Part shown: piece by piece, positions 32,501 to 38,491 of the stretch | Position numbering within the stretch: position 1 is the stretch's first letter | Layout of the letters: each line of letters begins with the position of its first letter | From: Acidobacteriota bacterium | Lineage (GTDB): Bacteria > Acidobacteriota > Vicinamibacteria > Marinacidobacterales > SMYC01 | DNA length: 38,491 bases | Reading direction: 5' to 3' | Assembly (NCBI GenBank): GCA_004356105.1 | Contig: SMYC01000315.1 | Location: 1-38,491, forward strand | Position numbers and translations under genes: made by a program | Notes under the pieces: model-generated | The model's database searches: none | Told to the model about the DNA's origin: nothing | Seen by the model: the letters and a program-made list of their open reading frames with translations, nothing else

Positions 32501-35500
32501 CGCCGACATCTTCGGCGGCGCCGTCAGCGTTCCCGAGACGAGCTTCACCACACGAGCGAAAGAAGCGCTATCGATCACCGCAGAAGCGCTCTCACTGTCG
32601 CTCCCCGACGACAACGGTATCGTCCAGGTGAGCGCCGACGGCCTTCCCCCTGGAACAACCGTACTCCTCGTCAACGCAGGCAACGGCATCGTCCTCTCCC
32701 TCACCGTCGACAACAACGGCAACCTCCAGGGCGAGCTCCCTGCTTCCATCAGCGACCGGATCCTCATCACACTCACCGACCCCGCCGGCTCCAGCGTCAG
32801 CTTCGAGAAGAGCAAGTTCGCCGCCCCCGACGGCACCACAGGCATCGGCCCCGGCGGCGGCACTGTCGAAGGCCCCGGAGGCGTCGAGCTCCGCATCCCA
32901 GAAGGCGCCCTCGAGCAAGGCGTCACCCTCAAGATCGAATCCTTCGACGAAAACTTCCTGCCTCCAGACCAGAAACCAGACCTCCCCAACGCGAACTTCG
33001 GCGCCGGCCTCAAAGTCACCTCCGAGGACATGCCGAAGTTCGAAAAGGAGGTCAAGCTCGCCTTTCCCAAACCCCCCGATGCCCCGGATGGCGCCTTCTA
33101 CTACGTCTACCGCAAATTCGAGACGAACACCGGCATCGTTCAGTGGGAGACGATCGACCACGCCTTCGTCGAAGACGACAAGGTCGTCACGGCGTCATTT
33201 CCTTTTGCAGGCTTCATCAGCGCACTGGCCGTGACCTCGCTCTTTGTCCTCGTCTGGACCCACGACGTGAACGCCCCGAACCTCGCGAGAACCGGAACGG
33301 TCACAGGAAGGGTCCTACGCACCGTTTTCCAGCCGCGAAGCACGGCGCCCTCGTTCGTCCCCATCCCCGGAGTCGTCGTTCAGGCGGTTTCCGGTTTTGG
33401 AGTAGAGAACGGCACTTTCGCCATCTCCCAGGCCGACGGCACCTACACGTTCTTCGACGAAACCTTCCGCGACGGCATCGTCGAGGTCCAGGCCACCGTC
33501 GATGATGTCACCCAGACCTCGACCGCCTTCGCCATCAACGTCACGGATGACGGCGACAGCCAACTCCGCTTCTACCAGAACGTCGCCACCGCCAACCTCA
33601 CCTTCCCGTCACGAGCACCGGCTCCTCCACCGCCCGCGATCGACGTCGTCATCCTCAAGCGCAACCCCGACGACACCAAGGAGCGCACCGACGGCCTCGT
33701 CGTCGAGGACGACCTTCTCACCATCGGATTCGTCACCACGGACTTCGTGCAACGGGCATCGATCAACGGCGAGACGTTCAACGTCCGGCGCGACGACGCC
33801 GACGAACGGTTCGACTGGGTCCTCGAGCAAGAATTCACGCCGGGCCGCGCCGGGACATTCTTGATTGAGGTGACCGCACTCTCACCCGACGGTTTCGTGG
33901 TCGACGTGGCCGTTACGTTTCGCGCCATCGCCGCCGGAGGCTCCAACAACGATGTGCTCAACAACGAGCCTCCCAGCGTCATTACGCTCAAGACCGTCCC
34001 CAAGAACGAGGCGAAGGGTATTCCCGTTTCCATCTTTCCTCAGATCACCTTCACCGAGCCCGTCACCAACATCCCCGGAAACGTAACCCTCGTCGACGCG
34101 AACGGCGAAGAAGTCGGACTCACCCTCTCCGGCGTTGGCCCTGATGGACCCATCGCCCCGATCGACAGCGCCGGCGCCAAAGTGAGTTCTCTCACGCTGA
34201 TTCCCATCACCGGGCTCAAATTCGGTGAGCGGTACACGCTGAATCTCTCGAGCGCCATCGAAGATCTCGACACCGACGTCGACGGCAACCCCGCCCCCAA
34301 GTCCCTCGTCCCCTTCACCACGAGCTTCACGACCTTCGGTCCCGAATCCCTCGGTGGCACCGAGGAGAGGTTCGGCTCCGCCGGCATCGCTGTTCTCGGC
34401 GACCGTGCCTATCTCGTCGAGAACAACTTCTACTTCGGAACCCTCCGCGTCTTCGACGTCACCGACCCCGTCAATCCATTCGAATTCCCAGAAGCGCAAG
34501 CAAGCGTCGACGGCCGCCCCGTCGACATCGTCGGCGAGGACCAAATCATCGCCATCGCCACCGGCCCCGCCAGCAGGTCGCGGCCCTCCAATCTCTACTT
34601 TTTTGATGTCTCTTCCGAGCGCGAGAGCCGGTGGATCGGTGCCGCCACCGTGGCTGCGAGCGCCGCCGACGGGTTCGTCTCCCGAATCCGCCTCCTCGAC
34701 GGCGTCGCGTACGCTCTGACCGGCCGCAAGGGTGTCCAAGTCATCGACGTCACCCAAGCGACGGACCTATTCCAAGACACCATCGGAGCTCCGTTTTCGT
34801 CCGAGTACTTCTCCGTCCTCCGGCGTCTGAACACCGCCGGCCAAGGATTCGGACAAGAGGCCGTCAGCCAAGCCATCCCTCTCACGAAGGACGCAACCCG
34901 CGATTTCTTCCAGACCGACCTCGCGACCGCCCGCATCGGGATAGAAGTCTGGGCCGGAACCACCGGCGAGGCGCCGCTCTACCTCGTCAACCCAGTCACC
35001 CGCGCCACGACGGGTTCCGTCCCCGTGGAAACAATCGGGGAACCCGCATCCATTATGACGATTGGCGCCGCCATCGAGATGGGCCAGGTCGGCGGCCGCG
35101 ATGTTGCCCTCATCGCTGGCTGGGGAAGTGTCGGCGGCGAGCCGCCAGCCTGGGCCTTCGCCGTGGTCGATATCTCCACGCCTAGCGCGCCAACAACGCT
35201 CGACATCATCGCCCTGCCTCTGGACACCGCACCAACCGACATCCTGCTCACCGGAAACACCGCAATCGTAGCGAGTGAGAACCAAGCAGCACTCGTGAAC
35301 GTGGCGAATCCGGAGAAACCGGTCTTTGCGGGCACCATTGAGATGATCGGTGGCGTGCTAGCGCTGTCCGAGACTGGGCTTCTTCTTTCCACGGGGCGGA
35401 GCGCATTCGGTGGCGACACGGACAACGGTGGAGTCCGGACAGCCTTGCTCGCAACGACCGCGATCGTCGAGCGCACGATGCCGCGACGGATCGTCGTGGA

Positions 35501-38491
35501 TCTTACCGGGAGGACAGCAGAGCCCCTCGGCGTCGACTACGCGTTACTTCCAACAGGGGCAGAGGCCGATTCGGCTGAGCTTCAGCTACTGTCAGGCACA
35601 TCAGTCCTTCAAAGCTTTCCGGTGGCTCTATCGGATGGACGAGGTTCCTCCACGATTCCGCTCGGGACGCGCTTGCCACCGGGCTCCACACTGAGACTCG
35701 TCGTCAACCGGGAAACGCCAAACGAGATCGCTGGGCCACGACGGCGTGTTAGCCAGGCCGACATGCTCATCGTCCCGAACGACATTCTCCAGCTGAGTAT
35801 CGATGAGCCCGAGCTTCAGATTGTGGCCTACAGCGACGCTCACCTTGGACGTTCATTGGAGTCCCTGGCCCCGACGCCGACCGCGCTCCAGTGGGAGGTG
35901 CTCGGCGAGGGCGGTGGCGTCACCCCACAGACCTCGGTCAGCACGAGCGGGATTTTCGAAACGCTCTTTCGTGCTCCACCGACCGCTGGACGAAGTTTCC
36001 GGATCCAAGTACGACTGCCTGGCAGTGGCCCTATCGCCATCAGCGAGGAAATCCAAATCCTCGTGGGAAGAGCGGCCGGCCTCGAGCTCACTCCCAGCAG
36101 GACAGCACTGCCCGCGGATGAGGCGAGCCAAGTCACCTTGACGCTCAGCGCGGCCGACTCAGCGGGCAATCCCGTGGAGGATGGCACACCCGTTTCCTGG
36201 GTGCTTAGCGGCCCAGGTCGACTCCAAGCACGGATTTCGGAAACAACGAGCGGCTCGACTTCGATGAACTATGTCGCGGGACACGAAGCCGGAGAGGCCG
36301 TAGTGACCGCCAGCGTCGACGACGCCGTCATCTCTACGACCCTTACGCTCGCACCGATCGAAATTACTGTCACGCCGGCCCAAGCCTCGGTACCCGCGAA
36401 CGCAGAAACGGCGGTACCCATCACCATAAGCGCGACAAGCGCCGCCGGTCCGCCCTCAGACGACGCCGAGCTCGTCGTCCAGGGAACACTCGGTCTCATC
36501 ACGAGCCCTGCGAGCCTGACGTCCGGCAAGGCTGTGGCCACATTCCGTCCCATCGGGGTGCCAGGCCGCGCCGCCGTCTGGGCGTCTGTAGCCTCCCAGC
36601 GGACGGTAAGCACCATCGAGTTGACCGCACCTACCGGCACGCTCGTGGCTTTCCCGGAACGCCCAGGCTTCGTGGGCAACCGGACAGAGGGTGGTGCTGT
36701 TACGTTCGAGGATCTTACAGGCGCGCTGCGAACGGCCAGCTATTCCACTTCCACGAATCTCCAGATTCAAGGCGCGCCGGGTGAAACCGTAGACTTGAGG
36801 CTCGGCGGTACAACCAGGCCTAACGTGGAGCCCGTCGCCTGGTACCCCATGGACAGCCTGGAGAACGGTAGCGTTTTCGATGAGTACGGAGACCATAGCG
36901 CAACCGTCTCACCCACCGGTGTCGAACTCGACCTTCTGAATGGCGCAACCGGAGCGGGCAGCTTCCGGTTTGACGGCTCCGGGCAAGTAATCGTCCCCGA
37001 CGATGCAGCCTTGAATCCCTTGGAGGGGGTTGGATTCGGACTTCAGTTCCAGATCAGCTCTCTTCAGAGCGCAACCCTACTTGCCAAGGGAACCTCCTAT
37101 GGCCTTGGCATCGCTCCGGAAGGCGCCGGGGTACGCGTACGCGCGTTTGTCACCACGAATACCGGAAGTCATGCATTGGTCTCCGACGTCCTCGGCCTGA
37201 ACGAGTGGCACTCGGTCTCGGCCATGTTCGAAAACGGAATCCTTTCGCTGAATGTGGATGGTCATGAACAACGCACTGCCGCCAGTGGCAGTCTCATACC
37301 GGCAACCGGGCCTGTCCGACTCGGAACCGGCTTCGCCGGAAATCTCGACGACGTACGACTGTTCGACTTGTCAGGACCCAAGCTCGTAGCCTTTGAGGGT
37401 GGTCGCCAGACAACGAGCGTTGTCCTCGGCCTTGACGGACGTGCTTCCGTTCCGCTGTTATCGCTCGGCAATCTGCGCTCCACGAGTCCGAACGGTTGGG
37501 GCACGGAAGTCAAATACAAGATTCGAGACAGCGCCATTGACGAGGAAAGCTCCATCATTTGGGTCTGGACGGTCGAGCTCTTTATCAGCGTCCTTCAGAT
37601 GGGAGAAGGCGCCGTCCTCGGAGAGCCGGAAAGCGCGGAGGCCTTCGTCGGCGACATCATCGTTTCGTTCTTCATCGTCGGAGACGTACGAGACCTCATC
37701 ATTGCTCTCTATCGAATTGCCAAGGGCACCGAGACCACCTTCGATTACTTTGTCTTGGCACTCGCCCTCATCGGTATTGCCACCACGGTAACCATCGTCG
37801 GCGACGTTGTCGTATCCTCGCTCAAGAACGCGGTAAAGCTACTCCGGACTCTTCCGAATCGTGTCCAGAAACTGTTTGGTGAATACTTTCTTGAAGTTCT
37901 GAGAGAGTTCGTTAGGGGTCGCGGTCGGCAAGCCCTCAACGAGTTCGTCACTTTCTTCCGAGCCATTCTCAAACCTGGCGTCTTCGACTCTTTAAGGAAA
38001 ATTGCAAAGGGTCTAGACAATGTTGGCCGTGTGCGTCAATTGATTCGGCTGGCCAGCAGGGCGGACGACGCGGCGGCCTTCATCCGCTCCCTCGGTAAAG
38101 CCGAAGGCATTCTGGTAAAGAAGTTTGGAGACGACGCCGGCAGGCATGTCGCCAACCTCATCGACATACTCGGCCATCATGGAGATGAAGTTGCCAAACT
38201 CGGAAAAACCGCGAAAACCTGGGGCGACGATGCTATCCAGGGAACGGCACACTTCCTGTCTGTCACCGCCGGTGTGGCAGGCGATGCTAAGAAAATTCTG
38301 ACCACGTTTGCGAAACAGTTCCCCGCAAACCCCAAAGCGGGCGAGGAATGGTTTCGTAGCATCAACAAGATCATCAACCGATTCACAGATGTATCTACGT
38401 CGGGACTAAAGCAATTCCTGACCAAACCCGCGCGGAACGCGCTCGACGTCCGCGGATCCTACGGAGTGCTCCGCCTCGTCGCCGAGGCCCC
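26598..38491 (+). CDS. Second giant secreted protein, candidate polymorphic toxin; 3' end beyond window
   Basis: The frame opened by ATG 26598 has no stop before the window ends: at least 3964 codons. By residue: signal peptide 1-30 (AVALALAEVMAISSMLWA); three galactose-binding-like modules about 98-705; eight Ig modules about 709-1387; a carboxypeptidase-regulatory module to about 1466; ZU5-like segments near 1700 and 2085; SbsA-type Ig modules about 1892-1989 and 2460-2580; a second regulatory module about 2234-2332; an LVIVD-type propeller about 2590-2958; invasin-like Ig about 3157-3345; a LamG-like lectin module about 3411-3593. From about 3641 the chain becomes hydrophobic and helical (GDIIVSFFIVGDVRDLIIAL; FVLALALIGIATTVTIVGDV), like pre-toxin regions. 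It has no own ribosome site; translation likely depends on the first gene. No YD/Rhs repeats are seen. The toxin role is inference. Confidence 0.85.
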   Translation, partial: MRNIRSPFLRKAVALALAEVMAISSMLWAAPPKPRYAGPPPNRTSYVPEEPLLVKLARAYEEMRKAASALEGFEPAPVIVQDPPPPEPEPAPQLIAAFAFGADKFTRRVANEPSVRYTKIKQRKSLKSPKSLKSLRSIKSLKSRKSRKSKRKSKRGTIHYSEKRGYGYTDLDGLDLSPNKRKVFRGPDKIYDQFIGAEPGGADIVFRADVPNGTYRFVAAGGDAKNGDHHTTLRARDGGNGSFVTLVENFLNPDLAFWNVGFDDKHAPASSKVELAPETVSPRLTVTEGYIEIHQIAGVGFVAGGDLSLLELWRLDESTGPPPTPTPPGERAFAFTFGADTFTLPGYTKIVQDGQNFLYASAQGFGYSDISGLDTSPNNRGVFSGLAEIYDQFIGAEPGGSHIVFRVDLPNGFYRLVAAGGDARDTDHKTSLHVQGGADAVPLVLVDGHRNEQNEFFQVGFDGLGPPEFDGVRFAPLLASPLVEVTEGFLEVHQIADDGFPAGGDLSVLEIWAVDPPPERLTAAFAFGADGYTRSYYTKIVQDGANFLYRVEQGFGYSDVSGLDTSPNNRDVLTEDDELYDQFIGAAPGGSHIVFRVDVPPGDYRFVAAGGDIRDKTHKTTIEVSDGSTTPITLVENIENRANEFYRVGFEDKHAPSATDVPFLLEVESPTLTVTQGFIEIHQRAGEGFAAGGDLSIFEIWQASIAVPPPTVTIELPEDGGFHPSADVPVRVSFTDADTLQILIDGLDRSSELVDGNGTLDVLDGDHRLEAIVTNAAGTATATRSFTVDTEAPVLELDPVDAYVATTPLTVTGTLRDRDPGATVDCPAAALTPSGENAWSFTCAFPLNEGPNTINVTASDTGGREVSAGAATTLDTVPPELTILSPTPDFYTNVQTISVSGGVFDDTPVTVVANSVPADVTGTSFSANGVSIQDGSNLISIVATDAAGNTREESLTVFFDIDPPTVTLSSPPDGAITLSPITVSGTVSDPAGVVLVNVNGQAVMADAGSFTTTLTAVDGPLTIVARAQDTAGNEGEARANVTVDSTPPALDITSPADGTITALSPITLDGSVSDATAVTLTLNGADVGDAFPIEATLAEGANTLDVGATDAAGNHASASIDVVLDTIAPNLQVFGPSESAVLDLPVILTGTVNDATAVVVSVNGQTVSPTGSAWQLELDFLPEQAHALEIVATDAAGNSASVTRNIFVDFTAPKLTITSPATNILTNQATVDISGTVEDSTAVLVTVNGVPASVSPGIFVATIALVDGDNPIRVVATDEGGRSTEASVIVTQDALPPALELNTPDTISGITPGEITANVTDNLELDSVVMRVNGVVAGTFASPPFALELAVPDGALPGDTVLVRLEATDTAGNTASTARGVIVIEDGVIVGQVLSDRTSLPIEGATVTLGSRSVETGPNGEYSIPTGDAEVVLFVHKNGMTSAERRTSVLSDVGTVPVDVRLTPRGTDVVTPLSAQGLPALLPLGWAPRAAFHIADVPATATASGIQDAEVHVAQYSFSLHEWVLVASGLIPTAREVSFDVPEAGSYAFLVADEELIVPAVGEMLEGVDVAILPASAVAEGVVTPPILPPGGGIAKGELTLLSPIPLPSGTVIQAEITETFSLTSGETASEEIRYEDIVLFRNIDGVLEATFPIASALTEELRTAAVVAGEVNLDILAGREAVRGVRAGSRAATVEEGDFRLAVPSGALPEDTAIDLQTFDTFSDFVPSDPGVEPLAELFVDLSGQTLALGAELSVGVDGLSPSDVYALVRVTHIHGVPRLEFVTLAGLQADRLVAPGVREEGRYLFYRLLSPVGFVSGTTSPPSAIVETAGLPFISQSDGTGQYTALALTGPVTVTASIPRTSLLASQNVDVNDGQTTALDLTLQGQVTNATVTPVDGTLGVSVSTQITITSTTALNAASLDAVRLLDNGDTVPAHLALSGSGKTLAVIPDENLKFDTDYTLEAISLADIFGGAVSVPETSFTTRAKEALSITAEALSLSLPDDNGIVQVSADGLPPGTTVLLVNAGNGIVLSLTVDNNGNLQGELPASISDRILITLTDPAGSSVSFEKSKFAAPDGTTGIGPGGGTVEGPGGVELRIPEGALEQGVTLKIESFDENFLPPDQKPDLPNANFGAGLKVTSEDMPKFEKEVKLAFPKPPDAPDGAFYYVYRKFETNTGIVQWETIDHAFVEDDKVVTASFPFAGFISALAVTSLFVLVWTHDVNAPNLARTGTVTGRVLRTVFQPRSTAPSFVPIPGVVVQAVSGFGVENGTFAISQADGTYTFFDETFRDGIVEVQATVDDVTQTSTAFAINVTDDGDSQLRFYQNVATANLTFPSRAPAPPPPAIDVVILKRNPDDTKERTDGLVVEDDLLTIGFVTTDFVQRASINGETFNVRRDDADERFDWVLEQEFTPGRAGTFLIEVTALSPDGFVVDVAVTFRAIAAGGSNNDVLNNEPPSVITLKTVPKNEAKGIPVSIFPQITFTEPVTNIPGNVTLVDANGEEVGLTLSGVGPDGPIAPIDSAGAKVSSLTLIPITGLKFGERYTLNLSSAIEDLDTDVDGNPAPKSLVPFTTSFTTFGPESLGGTEERFGSAGIAVLGDRAYLVENNFYFGTLRVFDVTDPVNPFEFPEAQASVDGRPVDIVGEDQIIAIATGPASRSRPSNLYFFDVSSERESRWIGAATVAASAADGFVSRIRLLDGVAYALTGRKGVQVIDVTQATDLFQDTIGAPFSSEYFSVLRRLNTAGQGFGQEAVSQAIPLTKDATRDFFQTDLATARIGIEVWAGTTGEAPLYLVNPVTRATTGSVPVETIGEPASIMTIGAAIEMGQVGGRDVALIAGWGSVGGEPPAWAFAVVDISTPSAPTTLDIIALPLDTAPTDILLTGNTAIVASENQAALVNVANPEKPVFAGTIEMIGGVLALSETGLLLSTGRSAFGGDTDNGGVRTALLATTAIVERTMPRRIVVDLTGRTAEPLGVDYALLPTGAEADSAELQLLSGTSVLQSFPVALSDGRGSSTIPLGTRLPPGSTLRLVVNRETPNEIAGPRRRVSQADMLIVPNDILQLSIDEPELQIVAYSDAHLGRSLESLAPTPTALQWEVLGEGGGVTPQTSVSTSGIFETLFRAPPTAGRSFRIQVRLPGSGPIAISEEIQILVGRAAGLELTPSRTALPADEASQVTLTLSAADSAGNPVEDGTPVSWVLSGPGRLQARISETTSGSTSMNYVAGHEAGEAVVTASVDDAVISTTLTLAPIEITVTPAQASVPANAETAVPITISATSAAGPPSDDAELVVQGTLGLITSPASLTSGKAVATFRPIGVPGRAAVWASVASQRTVSTIELTAPTGTLVAFPERPGFVGNRTEGGAVTFEDLTGALRTASYSTSTNLQIQGAPGETVDLRLGGTTRPNVEPVAWYPMDSLENGSVFDEYGDHSATVSPTGVELDLLNGATGAGSFRFDGSGQVIVPDDAALNPLEGVGFGLQFQISSLQSATLLAKGTSYGLGIAPEGAGVRVRAFVTTNTGSHALVSDVLGLNEWHSVSAMFENGILSLNVDGHEQRTAASGSLIPATGPVRLGTGFAGNLDDVRLFDLSGPKLVAFEGGRQTTSVVLGLDGRASVPLLSLGNLRSTSPNGWGTEVKYKIRDSAIDEESSIIWVWTVELFISVLQMGEGAVLGEPESAEAFVGDIIVSFFIVGDVRDLIIALYRIAKGTETTFDYFVLALALIGIATTVTIVGDVVVSSLKNAVKLLRTLPNRVQKLFGEYFLEVLREFVRGRGRQALNEFVTFFRAILKPGVFDSLRKIAKGLDNVGRVRQLIRLASRADDAAAFIRSLGKAEGILVKKFGDDAGRHVANLIDILGHHGDEVAKLGKTAKTWGDDAIQGTAHFLSVTAGVAGDAKKILTTFAKQFPANPKAGEEWFRSINKIINRFTDVSTSGLKQFLTKPARNALDVRGSYGVLRLVAEA
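26889..28710 (+). repeat. Three galactose-binding-like modules (AGA-YXIM type)
   Basis: Modules lie at about 26889-27540, 27594-28140 and 28170-28710. Each has FAFGAD..T, YTKIVQDG.NFLY, GFGYSD.SGLDTSPNN, YDQFIGAEPGGSHIVFRVD, PNG.YR.VAAGGD and TVTEGFIEIHQIAG with AGGDLS..EIW. This resembles the galactose-binding-like domain of beta-agarases and YXIM esterases. Modules 2 and 3 are very similar in protein and DNA, pointing to fairly recent duplication. They probably bind a polysaccharide. Confidence 0.65.
26967..27059 (+). repeat. Lys/Ser simple-sequence repeat inside the first binding module
   Basis: An imperfect 9-nt tandem repeat of the form CTCAAGTCT/G is present about seven times and then decays into AAATCT, AAGTCC and AAATCC units. 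It encodes a basic KSL/KSR stretch of about 30 residues. It replaces the VQDG.NFLY segment that modules 2 and 3 have at the same position. The unit length is a multiple of three, so gain or loss of units would keep the frame. Confidence 0.8.
28722..30757 (+). repeat. Eight tandem Ig-like modules
   Basis: Units of about 80-90 aa end in D..PP/D..AP and begin with a V.L.SP.DG..T strand. The interior is PITVSGTVSD..A..V.VNG and a closing N.I.V.ATDAAGN segment. This is the glucodextranase-B/Ig-like stalk pattern. They separate the three binding modules from the rest of the second giant protein. Confidence 0.75.
37520..38491 (+). other. Hydrophobic/helical pre-toxin-like segment, lower GC
   Basis: Within the second giant ORF, the beta-sandwich pattern ends at about 37480. 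Two hydrophobic stretches follow near 37647-37712 and 37740-37824 (VGDIIVSFFIVGDVRDLI and FVLALALIGIATTVTIVGDV), then amphipathic helices rich in Lys, Arg and Asp (LRKIAKGLDNVGRVRQLI; LVKKFGDDAGRHVANLID; RSINKIINRFTDV). Many codons end in A or T here; the 60-base lines beginning 37861 and 37981 each hold 26 G+C. The arrangement matches the pre-toxin membrane region that precedes C-terminal toxin domains in polymorphic toxins. The window ends after RGSYGVLRLVAEAP. Confidence 0.55.

Noticed and set aside
33882..34757. 291-aa minus-strand ORF rich in Gly, Asp and Glu
   Set aside because: Shadow of the second giant gene, which has a coherent SbsA-type module and propeller in this interval.

Overview
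The window is GC-rich, densely coded DNA, probably from an uncultured environmental bacterium. The mix of genes (a periplasmic PQQ dehydrogenase, a conserved exported protein next to it, Uma2 and HicB-type remnants, HEAT, ankyrin and GAF proteins, very large secreted Ig-rich proteins) would fit Acidobacteriota or a similar soil or host-associated lineage. No rRNA or taxonomic marker gene is present, so the assignment is weak. I see no tRNA, rRNA or CRISPR array.

Layout. (1) 1-2121: the right part of an ISKra4-type insertion sequence, a DUF4338/DruA-like passenger followed 3 nt later by the transposase. (2) 2329-4020 (-): an intact bifunctional glutamate formimidoyltransferase/cyclodeaminase. 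(3) 4116-7624: a graveyard of broken genes: a BatD C-terminal piece joined to a frameshifted Ig-like piece, a HEAT-repeat protein, an unknown ORF, the C-terminal third of an amidohydrolase lying head-to-head with the C-terminal half of a HicB-type antitoxin, and a Uma2 nuclease that has lost its core. (4) 7738-11047: a PQQ-dependent dehydrogenase with a good promoter, a dead remnant of an exported regulatory-domain protein, and a conserved exported protein. (5) 11177-13681 (-): a sensor-like protein, a TPR scrap, a GAF protein and a membrane-anchored ankyrin protein. (6) 13728-14872 (-): a compact operon of three DsrE-fold sulfur-relay proteins, the first frameshifted. (7) 15221-38491 (+): a sigma70-like promoter, a 23-codon leader and two enormous genes.

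The two large genes are the main item. The first (15433-26598, 3721 aa) is a secreted protein made almost entirely of beta-sandwich repeats: about 13 carboxypeptidase-regulatory-like modules, SbsA-type and other Ig modules, and seven ~135-aa modules, six of which carry a cysteine pair. Its stop codon overlaps the start of the second gene (TGATG). The second runs from 26598 off the end of the window without a stop (at least 3964 codons). It has a signal peptide, three carbohydrate-binding-like modules (the first interrupted by a Lys/Ser simple repeat), eight Ig modules, ZU5-like and SbsA-like modules, an LVIVD-type propeller and a LamG-like lectin module. It then changes character to a hydrophobic and helical, lower-GC segment that resembles the pre-toxin regions of polymorphic toxins. 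The window ends just after that segment, where an effector domain would be expected. My working reading is a two-gene giant surface or exported system, with the second protein a candidate polymorphic toxin carrier. The toxin and any immunity gene would lie downstream of what I can see.
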